64,000 bases of DNA from Chaunax sp. Z400 (GCA_037577475.1 CM075192.1:8664908-8728907), one strand, 5' to 3'. Counted from the stretch's first letter, positions 10,561-23,295 are shown. Notes: generated from the letters alone by a model not told the origin. A program made the numbers and translations.

Positions 10561-13422
10561 CTGAAACACAAGAGGGCAAGTAGAAACATATCATGTAAAA
10601 CCGCAGAGAAATGTGCTTAGACTGAACAGAAGTTTAGATATGACCCATAAGTTAAGCACTAAAGAAGACAAGGATGATATAAGAGGAGGGATACTACAAG
10701 CTAATTCCCTAATAATAGCCTTTTTTATCCCAGAGCCTCTTTGTCCACCATTCGCACTGTGGTGAGGATAATCCAACTTTGGCACTGTGTATGTGTGTGT
10801 GTTGGCAGGTGGGGGGGGCGCATAAGAGAGATCAGGGTAACCATTATGGCCGGCCAAGACAACGCTGTCAAGACAAACCACTTGACAAAGCAGCGCCTGG
10901 TAAAACACACTCTTAGAAGTGAACAGAAACACACACACAAACACATGTAGGCTGAATATTGGATGGCTCCCTACTAATAATACAGGGCAGCAAAGAGCAA
11001 CTGCAAGGCATTTTTCATCTCCCTGAGGAGCAAAGAGTGAAAGCAGCAATGCATTACTTTTAGTCCACTGCAGGCGAACTAAGAGGATTGGGGAGAGGGG
11101 GAGGAACGGGAGGATGAGTGTGAGGAGAAAGGAGCAGAAGCCACTCAAAATCCATGACCCATTGTTTGCATATCGAGGAAAGAGAGATGCCAAATGAAGC
11201 ATCTGGTGAACATGAAAGAGTTTTTTTTGGTATAACATTTATTTTGACATGACTTGAAAATAAAATAAACTTTCTATAACTATTGTAACCTTTAGGGGTT
11301 GTGGGTTCAAAACACGTCCAGAGGACATTTAGAGCATCATCATTAAAACCGCAGTCTGGGTTCCAGTTAGATCCAATTAGCACATTACAGCTAAAATTTC
11401 TGCCCTTTAACGTTACCCCAGCCTTCGCTCCTGCTGCCCGTCCGTTTGACCCTCCATCATCAGCTCTACCCAACTTCTGCCTTGTCCTTTTTTATCTCTC
11501 CATCATTTAAAAATCTGATCGACTGCTTCTATTGCTAGAAGAAAGCCACACACAAGGAATGACCATCCAGTCAATTCTATACAAAGACAGTCACTCATCC
11601 TTTGAAAAATACAAAACATATCATGAACAAAAGTTTAACTGCAACCGTGTGGATTCAGGAACCAGGAAGGACATACTGTGCTAATGTACTGTAGTTTGGT
11701 CTGAATGCCTCCTGGCATGTCTCATTGTTAGCTCAGGCTGTTTGACACCAGTCAAACTAATCACTCTCATAAAGTGACGTATTGTGAGTCTGAATGGCAC
11801 CGGCAGTGACAGCAGTATCTGTTGTCCAGAGTAATCACAAGCTGTCCTTTGATGCAACCAAATATGGAGCATAGCGTTGGTTCAGGCAGGCCACGGAGTC
11901 AAGCTCGGCTGTCATTCTCAGCTATACATCATCTGATAGCAGCTAATCTCTAAACCAGCCCACAATCAGCTGATCGCAGCTACTCTCTAAACCAGCCCAC
12001 AATCAGCTGATGGCAGCTAATCTCTAAACCAGCCCACAATCAGCTGATCGCAGCTAATCTCTAAACCAGCCCACAATCAGCTGATCGCAGCTACTCTCTA
12101 AACCAGCCCACAATCAGCTGATCGCAGCTACTCTCTAAACCAGCCCACAATCAGCTGATAGCTCAGCTGATTTGCTTAGATGCATCCAATTGCCAAATTT
12201 CATACAGGGCTCGTTACTTTTCTGCTTCCTCTGCGAGCTGTTGTGCATTTTGTTATGTCTGCCTTAATCAGTGTCTTTGTTGTCATTGATGCTGGTTCTG
12301 TTCTAAACGGGGGTCTCTGCAGGCTGCTCTCCCTGCTTATAGCCTTTCCATAATGGCTCATGGAAGGACAGGAAGGAGTGCTCTTCCTTCCTCGGGCTTT
12401 CCACGCAGGCACTTGGAAGGGGGCAGGGAGGTCCCGGAACAGAACCATACTGCCAAATATAAGTAACTACATATAAGTTACTGCAATATAAGTTACTGCA
12501 TACTAATGAACTTACCTATTTTTGACTCAAGTGGTCCTGGAGTTTTCATCCATTAAACCTGGAAAAGGGGCTATTCCTTTGCTTTCCTTCACAATTTTTA
12601 ATTTTTAATTTTGACATCTTTCCCTTCTCTTTCTAAACCTTTAACCAAACCAGCTCTAGCCGCTCTGTCCACTGTGGAACATCCTTCCAGATGCCGCCCC
12701 CCCCATCCCCTGGTCCGCCCCACAGCTCAATCTGCTGTCAGAGACACATGTTGACCCTTCTGAAGGTCAGCCTTCCACAGGAAGCAAATGGGGGATGAGG
12801 GCGGTGGCAGACTGGGACAACATCAAGAGCAGGCACTCCTTTGCTGGACACGCTTAATGGCTTTGCCCTCCATTAGCCCACAGAAGAACGACGGATCACC
12901 CTCTAGGATTGGCTCAGTCCATTCCCTTTTCATCTTCCTCGCCCCGGCCTTCTGCCTCACTGTTTTATATCTGGTACACTTCCTTTACTCTGTCTCCTCT
13001 CCCCTCCACTCCCTTATATACCCTTAGCAGCCTGATAACACCTACATACATGGATGCTGGGAGGGTGTAAGATCTCACTTAGAGATTTAACAGCAACAAC
13101 GTAGACTGATTCAGCAGGAGAGTCTCTTAAGGTCAGTTCAGGTTAAGTAACAAGTTCCCAACAAGCCGTGACTGTTTTGAAAAATACAATGCTTAAACTG
13201 AAAAGGCCAAACGCTGAATGACAAACAGGCGTAAGACCTGAAGGTAAGCTGTTGACTGTTCACTATATGCTCGCTGAACGACTTCATTTTGTGTGTGAGT
13301 GCATTTAGGAAATACATTGGGTATTGTTTTGCATACATGTGTATACAATGTGATAAACATGACCATTTATGGTTGTAGGGCTTCTTTACACGTCAGTGTG
13401 TCCATGTCTATGTATTACATAC
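10561..13422 (-). other. grik4 intron, 2.9 kb
   Basis: This intron separates the two S1 exons. It holds the 37-bp minisatellite at 11941-12162 and pyrimidine-rich tracts near 12650-13020. A 215-aa open frame at 10591-11238 (-) resembles no protein I know. Confidence 0.8.
11941..12162. repeat. 37-bp minisatellite, six copies
   Basis: Unit starts fall at 11941, 11978, 12015, 12052, 12089 and 12126, exactly 37 bp apart. The units share CTCTAAACCAGCCCACAATC and AGCTGATCGCAGCTA. Copies differ mainly at single sites (AGCTAATC or AGCTACTC, GATCGC or GATGGC). Confidence 0.95.
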
Positions 13423-13626
13423 CCTTGAGATGAGCTCTCCAACCATGCCCGTCCACGTCCCATTGGCTCCAGGAACCCCGTACACTCCGTCCCCCACCAG
13501 CCGGATGCGGTACTTGAACTTGAGAATATCTGCCAGCTCCTTAAGCATGTCCACACAGAAGCCTTCATAGCGGTCATTTCCATCTAGATTCTGGTGGTTG
13601 GGCCGCAGCATCACATACGGATTTTC
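13423..13626 (-). CDS. grik4: grik4 exon: ligand-binding domain, first half of S1
   Basis: The exon is 204 nt (68 codons), phase 0 at both ends, beginning ENPYVMLRPNHQNLDGNDRY and ending TGMVGELISR. It contains the S1 opening strand ENPYVM, helix EGFCVDMLKELADIL, RIRLVGDGVYG and the NGTWTGMVGEL block, with an N-glycosylation sequon at NGT. YEGFCVDMLKELA and LVGDGVYGVP are closer to GluK4 than to GluK5. The acceptor is CTCTGTTCAG and the donor GTATGT. PGANGTW (PEANGTW in mammalian GluK4, as remembered) is the only notable local difference. Confidence 0.97.
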
Positions 13627-13725
13627 CTGAACAGAGTACACAGTTTGCTTTGTGGACAGTGCATCTCCAACTCACTGTCAATAAACGGTAGCGAGAAAAA
13701 ACAAGATGTATGTAGAAGACACTAA

Positions 13726-14262
13726 AGCCCCATTTCCACTGCATAGTACCGGCTCTACTTGACTTTTTTGGTTTTCCATTAGGGAAAAAGTACCTGATAC
13801 CTGGTGCTACTTTTTTAGTACAACGTCCGTTGCGGTTCCAAGAGGGCTGAGCAGGTACTAAAAAGGTCACGTGAAACATTACAGACCACTGATTGGTCAG
13901 AGAGAATCATTTCTGCGTCACTGCTTCATCACCACTCGGCACGCATGGAATATCCTGCACAGCACAAAACAATGGCCGCCGTACTCTAACAGCCAAGCTA
14001 CTTTTGCAGTCGTAACCTTTTTTTTAATTGCGGCTGCTATATTGAGGAGGTACAGACGTTCTTTGATAGCTAACGAGAGGATCATGGAGGTGTCTGTCAC
14101 GTGGAAGACTAAGCCATGGCAGTTTTGTGCAGTGTCCACCTACCCTGAGTAGTATTACTATACTATATACTAGTACTATCCCGTAATGGAAAATGACCTG
14201 CAGAAAAGTACCCTATACCAAACTGAGTCGAGTAGCGTAGAGTACGTAGTGGAAATGCAGCT
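13726..14262. mobile_element. MITE family A, copy 1 (TAA target duplication)
   Basis: It begins AGCCCCATTTCCACTGC and ends GTGGAAATGCAGCT, an imperfect terminal inverted repeat. TAA flanks both sides (13723-13725 and 14263-14265). A 3-bp TAA duplication is typical of PIF/Harbinger elements. Length is 537 bp with no credible ORF. Other copies are at 24342-24644 and 56186-56677. Confidence 0.8.
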
Positions 14263-14451
14263 TAATGTTGTACAGTCACAGGAAATCAAAGCTAATAAGA
14301 TTTAATAATAAGATTTATAATCAGGATACACGGCGGGAGCATCCCATATGCCCTTTGGAGGTCATAGTTCCCATCGGGGTAACTGCCTTCAGAGCCAGGC
14401 AGTAAAATCAGGAGCAGAACGGTGGGTGAAGACACAAAGCAGTTTTTCACC

Positions 14452-14502
14452 ACACACACACACACACACACAGACACAGACACAGACACAGACACACACA
14501 GG
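14452..14502. repeat. (CA)n / (CAGACA)n microsatellite
   Basis: About 10 CA units followed by four CAGACA units and more CA. Confidence 0.9.
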
Positions 14503-15377
14503 CATTTACAACCTGTCTTTCACAGAACCGACTCTCTGTTCTGCTATCTGCTTATTTATGTCCTGTTGTGTCATTTAGTTGATGTTGTAGGACGATTTTA
14601 AGAGCCCCACAGTGATGCACTTTGGAGCCACCATTCTTGTGCCATTTTTCAAACAATTCACCTGTCAAACTGGTGTGCTCAGTCTGCACCACATTATAAA
14701 GAAGACAGAGTTATGCATCACCTCTCTTCTGCTCCGTCCCAGCACTCAGCCGACGCTAACTTTCTTTGGCAATATGGAAGATTGACTAACAAGTATTAAC
14801 AAGTGTTTCCTCTCACTGACACCTGTCATATCTCAAATTAAACACAAAACAACTGTTGTGGATAGAGCTTTCACTTCTGTGCTTATGAAAAAATATAGAA
14901 TGCTCAGAATACTCATCATAAGTTGCTACCCAGAGTGGCAGGGTGTGTGTAATTCACCACAGTCATGTGTGCAAGCCATCCAAAGCCACAGTGACAGCTC
15001 TCAGGAGGGTAACGCATAAGCAGTCATGTTGCGGTGATGTATTTTGGGAATTAGAATAGAAGTGAAATTGTTTTGTCATCAGCAGTAGGGCCCACAGCCT
15101 TCTGCTATGCTGTCAGAAGAATGAGAATAAAATGACTACTGATCAACTTGCTCTATCTGCACCTAGAATCGGCATATGTCCCACACACAGAGGCAGACGA
15201 CAGTATTGTAAGTATTTCAAGATGCAGTGTAAGTGAGATGAACATGTATATGTTAATGCAGCGGTCACCCCCTGTGAGGCCTTTTGACATAAGGGAAAAT
15301 AGATGGGCCTATTAACTTATGCAGGGTCCCGCGCTTTGAAGGCAGAGTATGAAACATTGTTTTAGTCAAATTTTATC

Positions 15378-15440
15378 AAGTGAACCGGTGTAATGATTAC
15401 ATCACCCAGAAGACCCAGATTCAAATCTCGAGGGTAGATG
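15378..15440 (+). repeat. Possible tRNA-like SINE relic
   Basis: CCGGTGTAATGATTACATCA followed by GATTCAAATCTC, a B-box-like motif, then a T-rich tail. A reverse-strand look-alike occurs at 23960-24050 (ATCGGTGTAATTG...GTTTGACTCTC). It could be chance or a very old SINE. Confidence 0.3.
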
Positions 15441-15806
15441 TTTTTTGTAATGTTTTTTAAATTCATTTTTGGTTTTTATTTATTTATTTATTTGCAATAG
15501 ACAATAGAGAGTAGAACAAAAACAGCATTAAACAATAATACTAAGACAGAGGGTACAGGCCAATAAGCCAGTTAGGAATAGTTCATGTTGGGATGGGTGT
15601 TGGTGTGTGCAGGTGTGTGCAGGTGTGTGTCATTCTGTGTGGTATGTGTTTCAGCATTTGGACGAGGGTGTAATACTTTTAAATTATCATCGAATTGGAC
15701 GAGGGTGTAATGACAAAAACAATATTGCATACAACAAACATAACAACAAAAAATCTGATCTTTTCCAATGTTGTCATCATGGCCACCATAATTAATTCTA
15801 CATATG

Positions 15807-16165
15807 TACCGACCAGCCACAGCAGCACAACCACCGACAGGTGAAGTCAGAACAATACCGGCCATCGAGCCACAATGGCACTGTCAGTGGGTGGGACACA
15901 TCAGGCAGCGAGCGAACGATGTGCTGGTGGCAGGGGATGACGGACACACGCAAGTGACCAACGATTCTAACAATAGGAAAATTGTGATGCCATTCCACTG
16001 AGCTGGAGCATCTCCAAAACCACAGGATCTCCTGGTTGTGTCCAGTCCAACAATGGCCAGCACCAACCAGAGCGGTCCAAGAAGAGACAGGCGACACGGC
16101 CACTGATGCCCAAGGCCTGCTGATTCACACAGGGACAGAAGGCCAGCCCACGCCACCCGATGCCA
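15807..16165 (+). mobile_element. Tc1-like transposon fossil, 5' half
   Basis: It starts with TACCGACCAGCCACAGCAGC and GGTGAAGT, matching the Tc1-like end known from many fish, then a 5' non-coding part and the decayed start of the transposase. Recognisable pieces are AAATTGTGATG (QIVMA), GAGCATCTCCAAAAC and GGCGACA...GCCCAAGG. Stops and gaps break the frame, and the catalytic DDE half and the right end are missing. It is the same kind of element as 52960-53765, in the opposite orientation. Confidence 0.85.
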
Positions 16166-17604
16166 CAGAAACGCCACTGCACCAAAGAGTCAATGCCAGC
16201 TGTAATAACAAAGGCTCCAAAACAAACAGTGTATCAAAGAGCTGCCATAGCGGCAGAATAAAGATCAACCCATCATCAGGCAGGCAGTCATAATGCCATG
16301 GCCAATCAGCACACATACATATTAATACATACTGTATATATCCATTTGTTTAGATGATTTGATACTTTCATTTTTTTAGCCTGTGAACCAATCCAACAGA
16401 TATTCCAGGTTACAAATTAAAGAAATGACATCATCAAAGGATTATTATGGGCTTGAGATTAGTGTCTCATATAAAGGTGTGTGTGTGTGTGTTTGTGTGT
16501 GCATGTGTGCGTTGTACAGTGTGGCCTGCTGGCAAAAGGCCAGAATAGAGGAAACACAAATATGGGCACAAAAACACAAGCAACAAAAGATGTATTTATT
16601 TATTTTAATTTATTTTAATTAGGCGTTAAGGTTAGGGTTGGGGGCCTCAAATTTCAAACTCGGACCTCAGCAGGAAATGAGGATTGGACTCAGTGGACCT
16701 CTTGTAATTTTAGTTGAATGCCTCTGTTTTAAAGGGTCGGTCTGGTGATGTTCTTATTTTCTTATAGTCAGTAAATACAATGTACAAACTACAAGTATCA
16801 CCTGAGTATAATCAAAACCCGATATAGCTTATTCTTCTGTGACATAGAGCAGGGGCTCTCAAACTTTCTTTTTTCTTTTCTCTATTTTTCCAAATCTAAC
16901 TTATTGAGGGTCGTATTTCTTCATCACAAGCTTTGGAGCATTTACTGATGCAGTGTTTTCTCCACATCACCTTTTCACATCAGAAATGGATCCTTTTTGT
17001 GTCACTGTATCCGAGGGAACGTTAGTGAGCCAACAGTGGCTGAACATGCTTGTCTCCACCGTATGATGTGTTGTGATTGGAGTGACGTGGCGGGTCATTG
17101 AAATTAAGCATTTTAATTTGCCGTCTTTCGTTTATGTGAATTATTGAGCATATTTAGATATAAAAATAATTAGCATTGTAAATTACCAAAATAAAAAAAG
17201 TGGAGCCATTCCACAATCCCATGTATTATAATATTATTTATAATACCATATTGCGTGGGGTGTCCCCTCATCACAATGATCACGGGATTTATTTAGAGCT
17301 GAAGCTCATGATTGAGACACTGACCCTGCACAGATCTGGTCCATCCATCCTCAGTGATCTGATCTCAACTGGACAGCACCCAAGACACACTGAGGATGCA
17401 TTTGAGATCGAGGTGGTCTGGGCCACATATGGCCACATTCCTTTGGTAGTGTGTATGTGAATGTGTCCTGAGTCAACTTCAAGAAAAATAAACAAACAAA
17501 GAAAAAACACTCCACACTGGACTGTGCATGAATGGGAGAGAGGTAGAGTAGGTTTCTAGTTTTAAGTACGTATGTGTACATGTACCTGAGGACCTGAAGC
17601 CTGA

Positions 17605-17990
17605 ACACTTATTATCAAGAGCTCAAAGAAAGCACTTCTTTTTTCTGAGGACCCTGAGGCACAACAGACTCCCAAAAACTGCTGGCTAACCTCTACTGCT
17701 GCACAATAGAAAGCATCCTCTGCTGTACAATCAGGTACTGCAGCTGCAGCAGGACAACAGGATATAGACATGCAGCAGGTCATCAAATCGGCTCAGTGGA
17801 TTATCAGCTCCCCACTCCAAAACCTGAGCAACATCCACTCAAGCTGTCTCCAAAAACGAACCCGGAAAATTATGAAACACCCCACACATTCAGTCATTGT
17901 TCATCACCTCCTCTTAGGCAGACTCTGAACCATCCACACATGTACCAATTGACAGAGGAACAGTTTTTACCTTGAGCTGTGGATAATCTC
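17605..17990 (+). mobile_element. LINE relic, C-terminal part of reverse-transcriptase ORF
   Basis: Piecing frames gives ALFFLRTLRHNRL, then TPKTLSNIHSS-type residues, CLQKRTRKIMKHPTHS and TNxQRNSFYL. This is the end of a fish non-LTR retrotransposon ORF2, where the family reads LYFLRxLR...KRxxKIxxDPTHP...RTNRLRNSFYP. Several stops and frameshifts are present. Clade (Rex-like or other) is not decidable by eye. Confidence 0.75.
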
Positions 17991-20900
17991 CTGAAACCCA
18001 TGACAATCCCTGACCCTACCCCACTAAAACCCCCAAAAAACCTCCTGATCCAAATTCAATGACTATCAATGACCAATAACTGTTTATTGACTATTTATTG
18101 GTTTAACCTTTGACTGGTACTATACATTATTTTCTGACTTCCTGTTAAGTCACAGTAATTATGCAGGTATAAAATGAAATCAGGCAGCATTATGTTTCCT
18201 TCCCAACACATTTGCTGTTGCAGAATAGTAATAAATCTGATTTCAAGGAGACAAGACTGCAAATCTGTGGCTAAAAATAACCCACAGCAGATTTACTATT
18301 TTAACTTTTTCACCAACAAAACAAAATTTTTCCTGAACTTCTTTTAAAGACTTACATCTTCAGCAGAAATGGGCTTTAGTTTAGCTTTAGTTTAGGGCCA
18401 CAGACAGACTGAAAAACTGTGTGTCATTAGTTAATCAGGCTTGACCGTTCAAAAGAGAAAAGAAAAGATCTCTTTGTCTCAGAGTCAGTCTCGACCCTAT
18501 ACGATTTTATGAAGATAAATCTGTCCATCTGTTTATTACCTCCTTAAAACAGCCACACGTCTCACATCACTGGCCTAACGTGACACCTGTGCATGTCCAT
18601 GTTTCAGCATGTGTGACAATATAAATGCTAATTTCACAGCTCACAGACGGCTAAAGCTTTTCAAGCATTGACTTGCTGTCAAGCCAGACCGACTCTGATG
18701 TTTTCACTCTCTTTCCAATTTCTGCAAAATTATTACAGGGGTTGGCTTTCATAGACATTTTGTACATAGCATGAACTGGACCAGGGAAGAAATGAAGAAA
18801 CATCCACTTCACAGCTTCCCATGCCGACAGAGCAGAGGACTAGTATGTCTGCCGGAATGAATCCAAGTCTGTGTCCTACTACAACACTTACGCAAAAACA
18901 TATTTCACTATTCAGATTTTAATAAGAAATGGCTGCCGTCAATTAGAGTAAGACTGGAAACTATTGCCTTTGTATGCTGCCTTCTCTCCATCCTCTGATT
19001 CGGTCAAGTACACACAAACAAAATCATAAATGGCAAACATTCATCAATGACAAAAGTAAAAACCTAACAGCAATCAATAGCAGGAAAATCCTGTTATCAT
19101 GCTAAAGTGTGTTTACTGGCCACCGAGGTAGAAACTATTCTCCCTGGGGTCCACACAAAATACACACAACAAGACATGCAACAGATACAAGTCAAAACAA
19201 AAACATCTTAATTACATGTAAAGAAAGACAAACAAACATCACAACACCCCACATTACATTTCATAATTTTAAGTTGTTAATGAACATTAGGGTTACTTGA
19301 AATGTGATTTTTTTTAGTAGTCTTTTAAAAGCTGCCTCACTGATTGCTTCAATGATCATGTTTGCTTTGTTTACTCCTCTGTTTTTATCTTTTGTTGTTT
19401 TCCCTCAGTGTCATTTTGTCTTTGTTAACCAGATCTGTGGTGAGTTGCAGGAATAGAAACACAGCCACAAATAGAAGATTTTACGTTAATTGCAGCTCAT
19501 ATTCATCCAGAAACTTCCACCAAACACTGACAAAAAAAACCCCCAAGCACTCCCACTAGAGCCGCCTGTGAAGTAGAGAACAGAATCATATAAAAATAAA
19601 TATATCAAAAGTATGAAAAGTCTATGCAGGGGTATGAGAGCACTTTCCTCTATGAAGGCACAATCACAAAGAAATCCCATCGACCTTCTTTTGCACACCG
19701 CAGCAATAAAGCTATGAGTTTGAAGCTATAAAGACATGCATACTTTTTAAAGCACCACCTATATGAGGAGTCTGCTTGTGGACTCTGGAGGAAGAAGCAA
19801 ACTTTTACATAAGGACAAGCAAGTACACCTAAAAAGCACCTACAGACACAGAGCCCCAGGTGCACCTGGCAGGTGTTTCTCACATTCAGCTTCACACACC
19901 ACGGTAGAATTTCCCTTCTTTAAACCTGAGGGTGTTCAAGATGTCTTCACACACCCCTCCTCCCTTTCCTCAACTGTTTTTTAATCCCTTTAAAAACTTG
20001 CCCTCCAGACGATTCTAGCAAACTGGCAGCAGAGATATACACTTCTTCTCTCACAGAGCTCTGTCGTACTGTTTAAAGAAGAGCAACAGAAGCTCTGACT
20101 ATGCCAGGTTATTAGAAGAATGGCTAGGTCATGAAAACTTTTCTTTTAGAAAGCAATTATCAACCAAATGTTTTGCACAGGAAAATAAAAGACAGAAAAT
20201 ACAAATACAATGAACAGAGCACAAGTACGCAGGGACCTTGACAAGGATGGGACAGATCTTGTGTCTCTGTGTGTTAATTCATGTGCACACGCCTTTGTGC
20301 AACTAAGCCTGTGTGCTGAAAAATCAGCCTCTGTGTCTGCTTTTGTCAGTCTGCGCTGTTGAATGGTTACCAGGATGTGCGTGAGTGAACATGAGAGCCT
20401 TGAGTGACATGAGGTCCTAAGTTTGCAGGAAAACTTCGCCAAAGGGAGCCATTCTACAGAAAAATAGGTCTTGGGTTGGGATTTAAGTATTGAGACAATA
20501 TAAAGCTGCTGCCAAAGAGAGATGTCCCTTCAGCTCAACGCACATTTGATCTCTTTGAGGAAGGAGGAATACCAAAGAGTCCAGATTTCTTTGAGCACTG
20601 AGCATGAAACGCAGAGTCTAATCAAGTGGATGATGTGCCAACATCCAAAGCTGTTGACTGATTTAATATTTACATGAACCCAGTGAGGACAAAACAATAA
20701 AAAGCCTCACTCTTAAACACATCACATAGGCTGTGTGTGTGTTGGTGGACTGGGTGGGTGTTTTGGGAGTTGAAGATTCTCCACACACGTTGGTGGCTTT
20801 ATGCTCAGATGTATATCTTCATACTGTGCACCCTCTGATGTAGCTTAATGAAAAATAAATGACTACTGGTTGTTTGAGTGTGTGGCAGGAGGGAGGGAGG

Positions 20901-21477
20901 GCATTGATGACTCTGTGGTTGTATCTATTGTGTTTGACAGCAGATGGATGTGGGATGTGCATTTGTTATGGAAAAGGGTGGTGCTGGATGTTTGTCAGTT
21001 TTTGCATAGAAGACACACATGATGAGGGTGAGGCATGTGAAACGGAAATTAAGGTGGAAAATAGATTCAAGGTGATTAATTTCTGTGCATCTTCAAGCAA
21101 ACACAAACACTTTCTGTTTGGGTCCCACTAAGGGTGCTTTCACACCTACCTCGTTTGGTCTGGACTTTTGGACTTTTCAGTTTGATCCGGACCAAAATTA
21201 CAGGAGTGAAACCCCCCCTTGACCAAAGTCCAGATCAAAGACCCGGCCATTGGTCCGACAAAAAGAGGTGGTCTCAGTCCGGATCAAACTGAACCATGGT
21301 TCGATTCATTTAAAGTGTGTAAGCACTCTTTTGAAGGATTCGGATTTTCGGACCAATTACAGGAAGTTACAGCAGGCTGCCGTCACCAATAAACAAAAGA
21401 AGAAGAAGAAGAACAAACGGAAGAAAAAAGAAATTAAAATTGAGCCATGTTAACACATGCGGAGGAAGAGATGAGGT

Positions 21478-21702
21478 ATTTAACAGTTTTATTTTTAGAG
21501 ACTTTATTAATCCCACAGGGGGAAATTCTTTCTCTGCGTTTGACCCATCCCTGAGGAGCAGTGGGCTGCAAACACAGTGCCTGGGGAGCAAACTGGGGTT
21601 CAGTATCTTGTGTCTCAAGGACGCTCCAACATGCAGACTTGCAGGGGCTGGGGATCAAACCATCAACCTTTCGCTCACGACCGCTCTACCTCCTGAGCCA
21701 CA
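21478..21702 (-). mobile_element. tRNA-derived SINE inserted in the Harbinger-type element
   Basis: On the minus strand it begins GTGGCTCAGGAGGTAGAGCG (A box TGGCTCAGGAGG), then GATGGTTTGATCCC (B box). A tRNA-unrelated body follows, and it ends in GGGATTAATAAAGTCTC. ATGAGG lies at both edges (near 21470 and 21703) and is a likely target duplication. Confidence 0.8.
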
Positions 21703-21880
21703 ATGAGGATGAGAGACGATACGGGAGGACAGGAGAGCGATGCCACCTGGCAGTAAAGAAACTGCAGCAGCAGCATGTAAAGGTGGGCGATGCCCTCAGA
21801 AAAAGAGGTGCGTTTACAAATGAGAAGGACAATTTTCCTTTTTATGATGACCTGGACAGCATTCTGGACGTTCAATCATC
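21703..21880 (+). pseudogene. Relic of Harbinger Myb/SANT-like DNA-binding protein gene
   Basis: The + strand frame reads GRTGERCHLAVKKLQQQHVK, then VGDALRKRGAFTNEKDNFPF and YDDLDSIL. This matches the C-terminal half of the Myb/SANT-like domain of Harbinger-type elements (RTxEQCRxKxKxLRxxYxKVxD...FPxYDxLDxILG). The first half of the domain is cut off by the SINE insertion; GGAGGAAGAG on the far side of the SINE may be its remnant. It has no start codon of its own. Confidence 0.65.
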
Positions 21881-23234
21881 AAGTATAGGGAGACACAGCC
21901 AATGTAGATAATGAAGACAGGAAGTAGGCATAAAATCTATACAATGTGACAAAAAGTCGATCCTTGGTTCAGACCTTGGTTCGGACTTTCACGTGTAAAA
22001 GCGGCCTAAGTTCTGGGGTTGCATTGGGTGCATGGACTCTGTTAAACATGCATTATTATCATTGTCATCGATTGTTATGTGACTTGATTCCAGTTTTAAC
22101 CTTGGAATCACACATTTCCACTATAGCTGCACTTGAAAATACAGCAGCAGCTCTGATAGTCCAGCAGCTACACAATGGCAAGCAAACCACTTGGTAACAC
22201 AAACAACTGAGAATGTAGACTGAAAACAGATTAGATTAAGCCACTGTATTTCAGAGCCGATAGTAACCACACACGATTTAGAGCAACACAGCCAGGAGAA
22301 TTTTGTCTTGAGCATAAAAGGGGCTTTTATTACATTAGCATTGAGGGTATAAAGATGCTGTTTCCTACACAGTGCCTGCAACAGACTCAGTCATCGATTA
22401 CAAACACATGGCTTGTGTCTCAGCAGAAAGGTGATAATCAATTCTGTGACTATGCTTTTCTTCCTGGAGCTGATTGTGAAATTGAACTGGGAGAGTGACT
22501 GCCATGCGTGGGTGTAATGGAACTGGTCTGCAAAGGCCAGGTGAATGTGTCACAGAAAAAAATACTGAATGAATACACACAAAAGCTTTGAAGAAAGCAG
22601 TAAATAAATGCAGTAAGTGTTCATGTGAGCGCACACAAGCGCACACAGTCTCCCAGGCAAGTGCTACAGGTAAGGAAGTCTTATGGAGGCTTTTAGCTGT
22701 AGCTTGTCTGCCGCCCACAAGCGAGATAACGGCAACGCGGCAATCACACCATGATGAATGAGCTGTGATAGGCACTGAAAATTGCTCCTTGGTGGCTTCT
22801 GAAATTTGGTCCAGGGACTCTATATCTCTAAAGTGAAATCAAACCTCTGTGTGAAGCCAATTCTTTCTTTCACAGCCTCCCTCTGTTGTGAAAACAGTGT
22901 CTCATTTGTATCCCCCCAAAATGCACACAAACGCACACACACACAAACACAAATATCTCCATCCTCCCACCGCGCCCCTCTCCTCCTGTGTGAAATGAAC
23001 TACTCCATCTAAATCCAAATCAGTCTCAATGAGACCAGTGAGTTGTTTCAATGGCAAAATATGGCAACACGTCCTGCTCTCATTCCTACAGCTCCGTGGG
23101 ATATCCGCTGGTAAACCAGCCATTCAAATAACACATTGGACCAATTGCCACTGCTTACAAGCTACTTTGTGTCTTATCGCCTGATTCATCAGAGGAAGGA
23201 GGAGCTGGCCCAGTGACAGGTTTGTACGTGAGAC

Positions 23235-23238
<4 letters not shown>

Positions 23239-23293
<55 letters not shown>
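23239..23293. repeat. (GT)n microsatellite
   Basis: About 27 perfect TG units inside an intron, not near an exon. Confidence 0.97.

Positions 23294-23295
<2 letters not shown>

Larger units (their letters stand above)
21132..22006 (+). mobile_element. PIF/Harbinger-type element with TAA target duplication
   Basis: It starts GGGTGCTTTCACACC, ends CACGTGTAAAAGCGGCC, and is flanked by TAA at 21129-21131 and 22007-22009. Subterminal GGTCTGGAC/GGTTCGGAC motifs repeat in both arms. Inside are a Myb/SANT-like gene relic (about 21703-21880) and an antisense tRNA-SINE (21478-21702). No nuclease gene remains, so it is non-autonomous. Confidence 0.8.

Noticed and set aside
10591..11238. 215-aa minus-strand open frame
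   Set aside because: The longest frame in the window, but low-complexity (Leu/Ser/Pro), without a known motif, and inside a grik4 intron downstream of an exon.
17320..17470. Possible palindromic MITE around GATCTGATCTCAACTGG
   Set aside because: Some inverted similarity between arms, but ends and target duplication could not be fixed.
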